Assembly: GCA_937951625.1 (NCBI GenBank)
Contig: CALFBP010000018.1
Span: forward strand, 1-64,000
Source: an uncultured Thermoguttaceae bacterium
Lineage (GTDB): Bacteria; Planctomycetota; Planctomycetia; Pirellulales; Thermoguttaceae
Length of the DNA stretch: 64,000 bases
Direction: 5' to 3'
The position numbers and the translations under genes were made by a program. Below the pieces are notes generated by a model. That model had not been told where the DNA came from. It did not search any database and saw only the letters and a program-made list of their open reading frames with translations. Positions 7,751 through 16,360 of the stretch are shown here, piece by piece (the first letter of the stretch is position 1; each line of letters begins with the position of its first letter).

Positions 7751-8101
7751 CTACCAGTCGCTAAGATACTCGAGCCTGTCCTGCATCGTGCCGGCGTCCG
7801 GGGTCTTGGCGAGGTGAAGTAGCCGCCGGAGAACGTCCCCGATGTGACGTTGGCTAGAAACCACGATTCCGGCGTGGTGTCGGCCTTGGGCCAGCCAGGT
7901 CGCGTGGATTGTCGCGAAATGCGCCACGTTGAACGTCACCAGCACCCGGCCTTGGTCAGCCGCAAACGCCAGTTGCGATTCATCGCTTTCGCCCAGGCGG
8001 CCGGCTTCGGGGGAACTCAAGGCTTCCAGGCCCGCTTTACGTAAGGCTGGGGCAATGGCCGCGTATACATCTTCATCCGTGAAGAACGCCGGGGCGGCCA
8101 T
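7751..8101 (-). CDS. PIN-like toxin, DUF5615 family (116 aa)
   Basis: ATG at 8101, overlapping the stop of the upstream antitoxin gene (CTGATGG). The sequence shows the DUF5615/Mut7-C-like PIN pattern: an early acidic 'FFTDEDVYAAIAPALRKAG', central 'DESQLAFAADQGRVLVTFNVAHFATIH', and 'HHAGIVVSSQRHIGDVLRRLLHL'. The acidic residues in 'TDED' and 'DESQ' are in place for metal binding. Known biology of the family: putative RNase toxins paired with DUF433 antitoxins. Length is normal for the family, so it may still be active. It is the only intact selfish module in this element. Confidence 0.85.
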   Translation of the reverse strand: MAAPAFFTDEDVYAAIAPALRKAGLEALSSPEAGRLGESDESQLAFAADQGRVLVTFNVAHFATIHATWLAQGRHHAGIVVSSQRHIGDVLRRLLHLAKTPDAGTMQDRLEYLSDW

Positions 8102-8379
8102 CAGGGGGCCTCTCCGGCGTGCCGGGCCTTGACCGTGGATTCCTCATCGGCCGCCAAGTCGGCTTCGATTTCGGCCAAGTGGTCGTAGGCGTAGGCCAAA
8201 GCGTCGTGAACGTCGGCCGGCCGCAGCAAGGGATATTGTTGGACGATTTCTTCGACGCTCATTCCCTGCCGATAGCAGCCCAGAATCGTCGCAACCCGGA
8301 TGCGTGTTCCGCCTACGACAGGCTGCCCGCCGCACCGTTCAGGGGCTTGCTCGATGTTACGATAGTCCAGCTTGGGCAT
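8101..8379 (-). CDS. DUF433 antitoxin (92 aa)
   Basis: ATG at 8379, with AAGGA 10 bases upstream. It contains the DUF433 signature 'CGGQPVVGGTRIRVATILGCYRQGMSVEEIV' (split here over residues ~16-46) followed by 'YPLLRPADVHDALAYAYDH', a predicted helix-turn-helix fold. Partner antitoxins of DUF5615 toxins typically repress their own promoter. It overlaps the toxin by one codon, so the two should be translationally coupled with the antitoxin first. The C-terminal ~20 residues are acidic and then basic and may wrap the toxin. Confidence 0.87.
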   Translation of the reverse strand: MPKLDYRNIEQAPERCGGQPVVGGTRIRVATILGCYRQGMSVEEIVQQYPLLRPADVHDALAYAYDHLAEIEADLAADEESTVKARHAGEAP

Positions 8380-8473
8380 GACTGGAGTTCCTTGCGCCGG
8401 GGGTGGCTTTGATCTATTCTACCGTGCACCGCCCAGAGCGTCGCGTTCATAAACCGGATTGGGGGTTCGCAGT

Positions 8474-8824
8474 TCAACGCGCCATCGGCTCGGCTGGCCC
8501 CAGCACGGATTCTAGGGACCCATTCCATGCCGCCACGTCGATCATCGCCCAAGCGTTAACTGCCGCCCGCTTACGCTCGTCGGCCAGGCCGATGCCCGCC
8601 GCCGTCAACCGCATTTGCATCCGACTAGTCGCCCGTCGGATTTGTGCTAACCCCCGGGCCTCCCGGTTGCGGGCTAGCCGCCCGATGAAGTTGTGTTCAC
8701 CACTCAGGTTGCAAAGCGTCGCCCACTCGCCTAACTCGGAGTAGCAAACCTACCGCCCACCCCCGTCACTAGCCAGAAAGTCGAGCAGGCCGTTGCCAGT
8801 CTCATCGGAAACCAAAGTCTGCAT
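8474..8824 (-). pseudogene. Hypothetical element gene interrupted by an in-frame amber codon
   Basis: An ATG at 8824 opens a frame MQTLVSDETGNGLLDFLASD that meets TAG at codon 25 (GGGCGGTAGGTT) and then continues without a break for about 90 codons: 'ELGEWATLCNLSGEHNFIGRLA', then 'GLAQIRRATSRMQMRLTAAG' and 'NAWAMIDVAAWNGSLESVLG' before TGA at 8474. The continuity of sensible protein on both sides argues for one ancestral gene with a nonsense mutation, or for a sequencing error. No family recognised. Confidence 0.5.
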
Positions 8825-9167
8825 CCTAAGTCTTTTCGTTATAAGCCTAAATAAACTCTCCACAGGTTTACGACTGTTCTGGCGGCCCGCGATAGAAGGG
8901 AAGCCCTTCGGAAGAAGCTATGTTGGTGGGGCTGGTGACGCAGTGATACACCCATAGCTACCCCGCCGTGGGAGGATCATCAGAATTCCGATGATCCTCC
9001 GTTGCTGGTGGTCGTGACGGTTCCCTTCACCGTTTCGCTGATACCCGGTAAACGACGCGGTGAGTCGTTCGCGGCCGGTCGGCGTGAATATTTTCGCTTT
9101 CTCTGGTGCAAACCGACAACATGCGTTGACGTAAGATATTGCCAAACAACGACATGCAATACTACAT
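8825..9167. other. Right end of the element, no supported gene
   Basis: 343 bases of degraded sequence before the fossil att site. Short minus-strand frames (such as the one starting at 9216 with GASGFEPET, which is simply antisense tRNA) do not look like genes. Confidence 0.4.
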
Positions 9168-9217
9168 CGCTACCCTGATAGGTAGAGGTCTCTGGTTCGA
9201 ATCCAGATGCACCCACT
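9168..9217 (+). repeat. attR-type fossil of tRNA-Ile 3' part
   Basis: 50 bases identical to 6536-6586 except for loss of one A in the anticodon loop. It has no 5' half, so it is not a functional tRNA. It is probably the displaced original 3' end. Confidence 0.9.
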
Positions 9218-9458
9218 TAGAAAGACCTGGTGGCATTCGTGGCACAAGACCGGACGCGGCCCCGTTTATAGGGTTGTTGATGTGTATTCTAGCCAATCGT
9301 TTAGCCACGGCCAAAACGAGCTTCTTGACGAGCCATTCTTAATGATCCGGCCCCAAAACCGCTCGGCTTGCGCTGAGGCGCGGTCTTCGGGGTGTTGAAG
9401 GTGTTCGATTGGAGAGGGCTTTCAACGTCGCCTCCCCTGCGGACTCCTGCTCCTCGGT

Positions 9459-9661
9459 TTACGGCGGCGCGGGCTTGATGTCGGCCCCGGAGACCGCCAC
9501 TCCCATCGCCTTGGCCCACTCAACGCCCGACTTCGTGTACACGTCCGCCAAGCCAGCCGCTTGACTCCCAAGGCAAACCTACGCCCTTCGTCGCCGTTCG
9601 CTGTGCTTACCGCCGTTATCCCGACCACCAGAATCCGGAAGCAGAGCAATGATCGGACCAT
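9459..9661 (-). pseudogene. Frameshifted small secreted protein
   Basis: From an ATG at 9661 the frame reads a plausible signal peptide (MVRSLLCFRILVVGITAVST, then ANGDEGRRFALGVK). After about 35 codons sense continues in another frame: 'AAGLADVYTKSGVEWAKAMG', then VAVSGADIKPAPP and a TAA at 9459-9461. Neither frame alone gives a coherent product. A one- or two-base indel near 9560 would join them. There is no strong ribosome-binding site. Low-confidence call. Confidence 0.35.
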
Positions 9662-10028
9662 AGCAAAATCTCCCTTAGGCGGCGTTTCGTATCGTCCTTA
9701 AGGTAGTTCGTATCGATAAGGCACCTGTTGGGCGAGGCCAAGTGCATTGGCCACAGAAAAAAACCTGCGGCGGAAACCTTGCCAAGGACAGTCCAATTGC
9801 CCCCCGATTTTCCATCGCTTAAGGTTTCCGATTGGGGGGACGCGATTTGACGTTAGTTTCCCAAGCCGTTTATAATTTCCGGCGGGAGTCGAGGATTGCG
9901 CTGGCACCACTCCTTAAAACTGGGGGATCACCGTTCCTTCATCTTGCTTCGGACCGGTCCAACCAGGGCTTGGCGCTTCAAGGCCGGGGGAGTCGTAGAG
10001 ATCCTCGGGGCAGTGGGTGGTAATCGCT
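9662..10028. other. Upstream region of the NfeD cluster
   Basis: 367 bases without a gene. It contains a C6/G6 inverted repeat (about 9800-9840) and the promoter at 9847-9876. The likely 5' leader is about 145 bases. Confidence 0.5.
9847..9876 (+). promoter_or_regulatory. Sigma70-type promoter for the NfeD/FloA cluster
   Basis: TTGACG at 9847-9852 and a perfect TATAAT at 9871-9876, separated by 18 bases. Transcription would start near 9883. Confidence 0.6.
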
Positions 10029-12329
10029 ATGGCAGCCATTAGAAGGCCGTTGTGGCCACGCGCCGAATTCAGGGGCTTAGCAGGCAGGCGAGACGAAGAA
10101 GCCGCGAGAGGCGGTGCTTTTTTAGGAGGGGCTGTTCCAATCACGGGAAGAATTGAATTTTGGTCTGTTGGGGCGAACCTGCTTATTCTCGCGGTCTTGT
10201 CTTTGGCGTCCGCGACGATAGGCCACGCCGAGGCGGCGGAGAGCGATGGTGTCAAACCGCGCGTAGGGCGATTGTTTCGGGTAGCGCTCCCGATCACCGG
10301 CCGGACCACGGAAAGGCTCCGCCAGCCGGTTTTGAAGGCCATCGAGCAGGCCCAAGCCGAAAAGGCCCAGCCGGTTCTGATCTTCGAGTTCAGCGTGCCC
10401 AAGGAACAAAGCGATTACGGCGTCGGCAGCAAAATCGGAAATGCCTACGACTTGGCCGATTTCATCTCTGGCGGGAGCCTCAACGCGGCCACGACCGTGG
10501 CCTACGTGCCGCAAACGATCCGCGGTCACGCGGTTCTTGCCGTCTTGGCTTGCGACGTGATTCTCATGGCGCCAGAGGCCGAGCTTGGTCCCGCCGGTGT
10601 CGACGAGCCCAACATCACAGAGTCGATCCGCGCCACGTACCGGGAAATCGCCAACCGGCGGAAGCACGTCCCCGTCGAGGTCGCCTTGAAGCTGCTCGAC
10701 CCCGCCCGCGAACTGTTGGAAGTCGAAACCGACGTCGGCACGGAATACACGACACCAGAGGGCCTGACCGAACTGGCGAAACGGCGGGCGGTGGGCAAAA
10801 AGACGGTATTGTTGGCGGCGGGGCAACCGGGCCGGTTTTCAGGTACGGAGGCCCGGCGCAAAGGCTTCATTAGCGGTCTGGCTAGCGATCGCATCGAAGT
10901 GGCCCGGGCCGTCGAGGTCGCCCCGGAAATGGTCAAGGAAGACGTGGCCTTGGACGGCGTGTTCCATGCGGTTCGCGTCGACGTGAAAGGGCCGATTCGC
11001 GCCGACGCAGTGACGAAGGTCCAAGGCGTCATTCAGGATGCCATCGCGCGGCAGAACGCCGACTTCCTCTGCCTGCGGATCGAAAGCGCGGGCGGCTCGC
11101 CTGCTGACAGTATCCGCTTGGCAAGCTACCTGTTGGACCTCGATTCCTCGAAGGTTCGTACAGTTGCCTATATTCCCAAGGAGGCCCGCTGCGACGCGGC
11201 GCTGATCGCGTTGGCGTGCGACCAGATCGTGATGCATCCGCGGGCGGTGTTGGGAGGCGAGGGCGACGCGGTGCTCTCGCCTGAAGACATTCAGCAGATT
11301 CGCACGGTGATTCGCGACGAGATCGCCGCGCGGAAGACACGGTCGTGGTCGCTCCCAGCGGCCATGTTCGACCCGAAGTTGACCGTCACGCGCTACACTC
11401 ACAAGGGCCAGTCGGCGTTCTTTTCGGCCGAGGAACTGGCCGCGCAGGCCCAGCCCGACCAGTGGACCCCCGGCGAAACGGTGACCACGCCCGGCAAGGT
11501 GTTTTTTGCGAAAGGAACCGACGCGGTGACGTATCGCCTGGCGTCGCACGTCGTCGAGGATTTCGGGCAATTCAAGGAGCTTTACGGCCTGGAAAACGAT
11601 CCCTCGCTGCTGGAGCCGCGGTGGCTGGATGCGGTGGTCGAGGCGTTGGCTTCGCCGGGCGCGGCTGTGTTGCTGCTGATCCTCGGCGGCGTGGCCTTGT
11701 ACGTGGAATTGCACACGCCGGGCGTGGGCATCGCGGCGTTCGTGGCCTTGCTCTGCTTCGCGCTGTTTTTTTGGAGTCGCTTTTTGGGGGGCACGGCAGG
11801 CTGGCTTCAAGTGATTTTGTTCGTGGCTGGGGTGAGCTGCCTGGCCCTGGAACTGTTCGTTTTACCTGGCTTCGGGATTTTCGGACTGGGCGGCGGGGCC
11901 ATGATCCTGGCGTCGTTGGTCTTGGCGAGTCAAACGTTCTTTCTGCCGCGTAACGCTTATCAGATGGCCGAATTTCAAAACTCGCTGTTGATCGTGGCCT
12001 CCGCTCTGGTGGGAATCGTGGTGATCATCGCCACCATCAACCGATGGTTGCCGCGGGCGCCGATCCTCAGCCAGATGGTGCTCCAGCCGCCTTCCGAAGA
12101 AGAGGCCGCGGCCATCAGCGAAAGCGAGGCCCTGACCCATTTCGAGAGTCTGGTGGGGATGTCGGGCTACGCCACCACCCCGTTGGTCCCCGCCGGAAAA
12201 GCCATGATCGCGGACCAGTTGCTCGATGTGCTCACCCACGGCGAGTTCGTCGCACCCGGTTCACCGGTGGTGGTCGAGGCCGTCCATGGCAATCGGATCA
12301 TCGTTCGAGAGTCGAAGGCGCAAGGGTGA
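10029..12329 (+). CDS. NfeD-like membrane protein with two ClpP/SppA-like domains (766 aa)
   Basis: Start uncertain: ATG at 10029 gives ~45 polar residues before the first helix (NLLILAVLSLASATIG). A strong AGGAGGG at 10124-10130 inside the frame has no standard start behind it. Two ClpP/SppA-like crotonase-fold domains follow, around residues 80-230 and 310-440, each with 'TVAY(V/I)P...ALACD.I.M.P.A.LG'. Then comes a cluster of helices (~545-670) and a C-terminal NfeD OB-fold (~690-766). In active NfeD proteases a serine sits in 'ASAG(A/x)(M/L)IA'; here the positions read RGHA (codon 10524-10526 = Gly) and RCDA (11190-11192 = Cys). The protein may be a catalytically altered scaffold. It starts the NfeD/FloA cluster. 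Confidence 0.85.
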   Translation: MAAIRRPLWPRAEFRGLAGRRDEEAARGGAFLGGAVPITGRIEFWSVGANLLILAVLSLASATIGHAEAAESDGVKPRVGRLFRVALPITGRTTERLRQPVLKAIEQAQAEKAQPVLIFEFSVPKEQSDYGVGSKIGNAYDLADFISGGSLNAATTVAYVPQTIRGHAVLAVLACDVILMAPEAELGPAGVDEPNITESIRATYREIANRRKHVPVEVALKLLDPARELLEVETDVGTEYTTPEGLTELAKRRAVGKKTVLLAAGQPGRFSGTEARRKGFISGLASDRIEVARAVEVAPEMVKEDVALDGVFHAVRVDVKGPIRADAVTKVQGVIQDAIARQNADFLCLRIESAGGSPADSIRLASYLLDLDSSKVRTVAYIPKEARCDAALIALACDQIVMHPRAVLGGEGDAVLSPEDIQQIRTVIRDEIAARKTRSWSLPAAMFDPKLTVTRYTHKGQSAFFSAEELAAQAQPDQWTPGETVTTPGKVFFAKGTDAVTYRLASHVVEDFGQFKELYGLENDPSLLEPRWLDAVVEALASPGAAVLLLILGGVALYVELHTPGVGIAAFVALLCFALFFWSRFLGGTAGWLQVILFVAGVSCLALELFVLPGFGIFGLGGGAMILASLVLASQTFFLPRNAYQMAEFQNSLLIVASALVGIVVIIATINRWLPRAPILSQMVLQPPSEEEAAAISESEALTHFESLVGMSGYATTPLVPAGKAMIADQLLDVLTHGEFVAPGSPVVVEAVHGNRIIVRESKAQG

Positions 12330-12332
12330 GGC

Positions 12333-12908
12333 ATGGATCCCTGGATTTGGGCAGTGCTGCTGCTGTTGGTGGGCATGGGCTTGGTGGTGATGGACATTTT
12401 TCTGCCCTCGGGCGGGATCTTCGCGTTTTTGGCGGTGGGCGCGATCCTCGGCGCGATCTGGCTGGGATTTTCGCATAATTCCGTGGTCGGCGTCATGGTC
12501 CTTGGCGGGGCCGTCGTGGGCACCGTGGTGGCCGTGGCCGTCGCCTTGAAATACTGGCCCTCCACGGCCTTGGGAAAGCAGATGCTCCTCCAGGTTCCCT
12601 CCAGCAACGACGTTCTGCCCGAGAACAGTCCCCGAAAAACCTTGGAAGCCTTGGTCGGTCGGACTGGCCGGGCCAAAAGCCCCATGTTGCCCAGCGGCAT
12701 GATCGCCATCGATGGCTTGACTTTGGACGCCATCAGCGAGGGGATGCCGGTGGAGGCGGGGCAAAGGGTCCGGGTCGTGGAGATCCGCGGCAATCGCGTG
12801 GTCGTCCGTGGATTGCCCGACGAGCCTCCGGACGCGGCAGAAAATGACCCCCTCGCTCAGCCCATCGATTGGGACAACTCCGAGCCATTTCGACCATCCC
12901 AGGCTTGA
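12333..12908 (+). CDS. NfeD family protein, short form (191 aa)
   Basis: ATG at 12333, three bases after the previous stop, with GGGTGAGG just upstream. Three to four helices in residues ~6-70 (IWAVLLLLVGMGLVVMDIF, IFAFLAVGAILGAIWLGF, VVGVMVLGGAVVGTVVAVAV) and an OB-fold C-terminus (~105-170) with 'ALVGRTGRAKSPMLPSGMIAIDG' split by short loops and 'RVRVVEIRGNRVVVR'. This is the protease-lacking NfeD architecture, known to pair with flotillin-like SPFH proteins in membrane microdomains. Tight coupling to the upstream gene and floA downstream fit that. The acidic tail after 170 is a lineage variation. Confidence 0.85.
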   Translation: MDPWIWAVLLLLVGMGLVVMDIFLPSGGIFAFLAVGAILGAIWLGFSHNSVVGVMVLGGAVVGTVVAVAVALKYWPSTALGKQMLLQVPSSNDVLPENSPRKTLEALVGRTGRAKSPMLPSGMIAIDGLTLDAISEGMPVEAGQRVRVVEIRGNRVVVRGLPDEPPDAAENDPLAQPIDWDNSEPFRPSQA

Positions 12909-13201
12909 ACCCCGTCTTCCCCGTCGGGAGGGGATTGCAAAGTTCCTTTGACAAGTGTCCAATGGACGCGGGTTGGGAAGGAGGCCTTTCGCTGAGAAGT
13001 TCCCGAAGTCGAAGGGCAAACCGACATGGCCCCCCGAATTGTGATGCCGATGCCGTCGCTGCCGATCGCCGCGCTCCTATCGGGGCGCGGGGGGCGGATG
13101 CGCGGTGGACGCCACCAGTTCCCCTGTCCGGGTATCGTGACTACGATTTCCAGATACGCCCAGTTTCCTGAACTGAATCCTCGAGCCCAGGTTTCGCCTC
13201 C

Positions 13202-14242
13202 ATGCCTGCTGACCAGCTTCGCCAGTTGATCACCGTCGGCGTCATCGTCGCGGTGCTACTTGTGTGCATCATCGTGCTCGCGGTATTCATCCGCTACTTC
13301 CGTTATTGGATCCAGTCGAAGACAACAGGAGCGGGCATAGGGATTTTCGATTTGCTGGGAATGACGTTCCGGAAAGTCGATCCCAAAGTGATCGTTCGGG
13401 CCAAGGTGATGGCCGTCCAGGCCGGTTTGGGCGACGCGGAAGGGATCACCAGCAAGGCCCTCGAAGCCCACTATTTGGCCGGCGGCAACGTTCCCCTGGT
13501 AACCAAGGCGATCATCGCTGCCCACAAAGCCAAGCTCGATCTCACCTTCAAACAGGCCGCGGCGATCGATCTGGCCGGACGCGACGTGCTCGAAGCAGTC
13601 CAAACCAGTGTGTACCCCAAGGTCATCGATTGCCCGCCACGCAACAGCAATCAGGCCTTGGCCGCCGTGGCCCGGAATGGAATCGAACTTCGGGTCCGAG
13701 CCCGAGTGACGGTCCGCGCGAATTTGAACCAGATCATCGGCGGGGCCACGGAGGAGACGATCATTGCCCGCGTCGGCGAGGGAATCGTCAGCGCCATTGG
13801 TTCGGCGGAAACGCATTTCGAGGTCCTAGAAAATCCTTACCAGATTTCGAAAAAGGTCCTTTCCCGACGATTGGATTCCCAAACGGCCTTCGAGATCGTG
13901 TCGATCGACATCGCCGACATCGAGGTGGGCGACAACATCGGGGCCCGCTTGCAGGCGGACCAGGCGGAGGCGGATATGCGAGTGGCGCGGGCGAGGGCCG
14001 AGGGACGCCGCACCCTGGCCGTGGCCGCCGAGCAAGAAAACATCGCGCGGATTGAAGAGAACCGGGCCAAGTTGGTCGAGGCGGAGGCCGAAGTTCCCAA
14101 GGCCATCGCCGCCGCATTCCGCGACGGCACGTTGGGGATTCTGGATTATTACCGGTTGCGGAACGTTCAAGCCGACACGGAGATGCGGACCGCCATCGCC
14201 CACGGCTCCACCCTGCCCGCCAAATCAGGAGCTCCGGCATGA
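13202..14242 (+). CDS. floA: Flotillin-like protein FloA (346 aa)
   Basis: The product matches the FloA/YqfA SPFH family along its length: one N-terminal membrane helix (~9-30), a short '[20 protein letters not shown]', the SPFH core with '[24 protein letters not shown]' (two pieces) and '[21 protein letters not shown]', then the Ala/Glu-rich coiled coil '[17 protein letters not shown]' and '[24 protein letters not shown]' region, ending in '[18 protein letters not shown]'. FloA organises membrane microdomains and affects protease and secretion activity in other bacteria. Length is normal. It is 293 bases after the NfeD gene and its stop overlaps the next start by ATGA, so it may also have its own promoter. 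Confidence 0.93.
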   Translation: MPADQLRQLITVGVIVAVLLVCIIVLAVFIRYFRYWIQSKTTGAGIGIFDLLGMTFRKVDPKVIVRAKVMAVQAGLGDAEGITSKALEAHYLAGGNVPLVTKAIIAAHKAKLDLTFKQAAAIDLAGRDVLEAVQTSVYPKVIDCPPRNSNQALAAVARNGIELRVRARVTVRANLNQIIGGATEETIIARVGEGIVSAIGSAETHFEVLENPYQISKKVLSRRLDSQTAFEIVSIDIADIEVGDNIGARLQADQAEADMRVARARAEGRRTLAVAAEQENIARIEENRAKLVEAEAEVPKAIAAAFRDGTLGILDYYRLRNVQADTEMRTAIAHGSTLPAKSGAPA

Positions 14243-14940
14243 TCCTCCGCGGAATCGTGTTTGCCGACGGCGAATGGCTGGGGCTGGTGGTGTTTGTTAT
14301 CTTCGTGGTGTTCAGCCTCTTGTCGCAAGCAGCCGCCCGATGGAAGGAGATTCAACGGGAAGCTGCCCGCCGGGACCGAGTCAACCCACCGGAAGTCGGC
14401 CCCAAGCGGGCGGATTCCGTCGAGGATGAGATTGCCGAGTTCCTGCGGCGTGCCGCGGAACGTCGAAAACCGGTGCAGGAGCGGGGCTCTCCCCCGGCGC
14501 CTCCACCCTTGCCGGAGGATTCGCAGCGGCCTTCGATCCCCCCACCTCTTACTTCTCCGCCCACGCGTGCTGCCGAGCGCGAACTGGCCTCGGAGAGCAA
14601 GGCGGTGAAATCCAGCGGTAAACGCAAGAAGCGCCGGCAAGTTAGCAGCGTAGGTTCGGGGGAGCTAGGGTACGAGGTCGCCCTGGCCGACGACAAGCTC
14701 GAGCAACGGCTGCGCGAAACGTTCGACCGCCAGGTGAACGCCGTGGCGACGCGGTACATCGAAACTTCGGTCGCCGGGCCCCAGCCGAGTCAGTCAACGC
14801 CCTCAGCCGAGGATGCCCCTTCCTCGGCGGGACCCGATACTGCCGCCCTCGTTGCGCTGCTTGTCAATCCCGCCTCGCTCCGGCAAGTCTTCCTCGCCAG
14901 CGAAATTCTCCGCCGCCCCGAGGAACGGTGGCTACGCTGA
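14239..14940 (+). CDS. Membrane-anchored protein of unknown function coupled to FloA (233 aa)
   Basis: ATG at 14239 lies inside the floA stop (ATGA overlap), implying translational coupling. One helix at ~14-29 ([19 protein letters not shown]), then a long charged, Pro-rich region ([20 protein letters not shown]) and a basic patch [11 protein letters not shown], and a helical C-terminus with '[20 protein letters not shown]'. The final motif looks like a conserved docking helix. The layout is a single-pass protein with a cytoplasmic disordered tail. By position it is a candidate FloA partner. No known family. Confidence 0.7.
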   Translation: MILRGIVFADGEWLGLVVFVIFVVFSLLSQAAARWKEIQREAARRDRVNPPEVGPKRADSVEDEIAEFLRRAAERRKPVQERGSPPAPPPLPEDSQRPSIPPPLTSPPTRAAERELASESKAVKSSGKRKKRRQVSSVGSGELGYEVALADDKLEQRLRETFDRQVNAVATRYIETSVAGPQPSQSTPSAEDAPSSAGPDTAALVALLVNPASLRQVFLASEILRRPEERWLR

Positions 14941-15052
14941 CGCGCCCTCAAACGACAAACCAAACGTAGGACGTGTTTCAGGCCTTTTGGGCCTGCGTGG
15001 CCAATAACACTCCGGCGTTTTTGAACACAATGCCCACAGATCGAGGTTGCAA

Positions 15053-15982
15053 ATGAATAACATAAAGGTCCATCCATCTGCGACACGCATCGGTTGGATT
15101 GGCACGGGCGTGATGGGACGGAGCATGTGCGGCCACCTGATGGCGAAGGGGTATCAGACGACGGTCTATAATCGAACGAAAACCAAGGCCGAGGGGTTGC
15201 TCGCCCAGGGGGCGCGTTGGGCCGACAGCCCCCGCGCCGTGGCCGAAGCCTCGGACGTGGTGTTCACCATGGTGGGCTATCCGGCCGACGTCCGCGAGGT
15301 GATTCTTGGGCCAAATGGTGTCCTTGTCGGGGCCAAGCCGGGGACGATCCTCGTCGATATGACCACCAGTCAACCCAGCCTGGCTGTCGAAATCGCCCAG
15401 GCCGCCAAAGCCCGAGGAGTTCACGCTGTCGATGCCCCCGTCTCCGGCGGCGACGTTGGGGCCCGAGAAGCAAGGCTTTCGATCATGGTGGGCGGCGAGG
15501 AGCAGGTCTTTCATGCCCTCATGCCGTGCTTCGAGGCGATGGGTAAGACCATCGTCCACCACGGTGGGCCCGGCGCTGGCCAACACGCCAAAATGGTCAA
15601 TCAGGTGGCGATCGCCGGCACGATGATCGGCGTTTGTGAGAGTCTCCTGTATGGCTATCGTGCGGGGCTGGACCTCGATAAGGTCCTTCAATCCATCGCT
15701 TCAGGGGCGGCGGGGAGCTGGAGCCTCTCCAATCTGGGGCCCCGCATTCTCGCAAACCGTTTTGAACCTGGATTTTTCGTCGAGCACTTCATCAAAGACA
15801 TGGGCATCGCCTTGGAAGAATCCCGGCGGATGGGGCTGGCGATGCCGGGACTTGCTCTCGTCCAACAACTCTATTTGTCCCTGGCCGCCCTCGGTCATGC
15901 GCGAGACGGCACTCATGCCCTGCTGTTGGCCCTGGCTAAAATGTCCGGGATTGATTGGATGTCAAGAACGCACAAAAAATGA
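15053..15982 (+). CDS. 3-hydroxyisobutyrate-dehydrogenase-type NAD(P)-dependent oxidoreductase (309 aa)
   Basis: ATG at 15053 with GAGG 7 bases before it. The N-terminal Rossmann motif is GWIGTGVMG (residues 14-22), followed by substrate signature '[11 protein letters not shown]' (~127-137) and catalytic Lys180 in '[11 protein letters not shown]'. This fixes the beta-hydroxyacid dehydrogenase family (HIBADH, tartronate semialdehyde reductase, GlyR1-type). The exact substrate cannot be read; Asn/Arg after the second strand ('[12 protein letters not shown]') favours NADP. Length is typical. The gene stands alone. Confidence 0.9.
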   Translation: MNNIKVHPSATRIGWIGTGVMGRSMCGHLMAKGYQTTVYNRTKTKAEGLLAQGARWADSPRAVAEASDVVFTMVGYPADVREVILGPNGVLVGAKPGTILVDMTTSQPSLAVEIAQAAKARGVHAVDAPVSGGDVGAREARLSIMVGGEEQVFHALMPCFEAMGKTIVHHGGPGAGQHAKMVNQVAIAGTMIGVCESLLYGYRAGLDLDKVLQSIASGAAGSWSLSNLGPRILANRFEPGFFVEHFIKDMGIALEESRRMGLAMPGLALVQQLYLSLAALGHARDGTHALLLALAKMSGIDWMSRTHKK

Positions 15983-16200
15983 CTTTCGGTTGTATCATTT
16001 ACAACGCAGATTAGCCTGCATGAAGTCATTTTGACAACATTCGCTGTAAAGCACTCCTACCTAGGACTTTCCGCTGAATTCGTAAACATTTAAAATAAAA
16101 TGGGTTATGACAAATTGATCAGTATCGCAATCTGATTGGCACGCTGTTGGCTATTGCTGAAAAGCGAAGTCGAGGTGCTCTTCCCAGGAGGACAGTCGCC

Positions 16201-16290
16201 ATGTTGGCTCACGCGATCCTGATCATGCTGGGGCTGATTCCGCTGCTCTATTTGGCCGTCACTGTATCGGTGCGTCCCTTGGCTCGGTAA
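16201..16290 (+). CDS. 29-residue hydrophobic peptide with strong ribosome-binding site
   Basis: AGGAGGA at 16186-16192 sits 8 bases before ATG 16201. The frame MLAHAILIMLGLIPLLYLAV then TVSVRPLAR and TAA is a single predicted membrane helix with a basic C-terminal end. It stands alone in a 377-base intergenic gap. The quality of the ribosome-binding site and the hydrophobic bias support a real small membrane protein. Role unknown. Confidence 0.55.
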   Translation: MLAHAILIMLGLIPLLYLAVTVSVRPLAR

Positions 16291-16360
16291 GCAAATCGGA
16301 GGGTGTAGCTCTAGTTGGGGGACTGCTATCCGCCAGTCAGAAGACGGCTTGATATCGCTC

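Larger units (their letters stand above)
6587..9217. mobile_element. Decayed integrative element (~2.6 kb) in tRNA-Ile
   Basis: The interval is bounded by the tRNA-Ile 3' end and a 50-base fossil copy of the same segment. All recognisable reading frames inside run on the minus strand, towards the tRNA. Cargo from right to left: a gene broken by an amber codon, a DUF433/DUF5615 toxin-antitoxin pair, a zinc-ribbon membrane protein, a short hypothetical and what looks like the tail of an integrase. No complete integrase remains, so the element should be immobile. The toxin-antitoxin pair may explain why the remnant persists. Confidence 0.8.

Noticed and set aside
8980-9216. Minus-strand frame starting GASGFEPET at the fossil att site
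   Set aside because: The first residues are simply the antisense of the tRNA 3' end; this is a well-known annotation artefact.
9164-9217. A second functional tRNA gene
   Set aside because: The 5' half is absent and the anticodon loop has lost a base; it is an att fossil.
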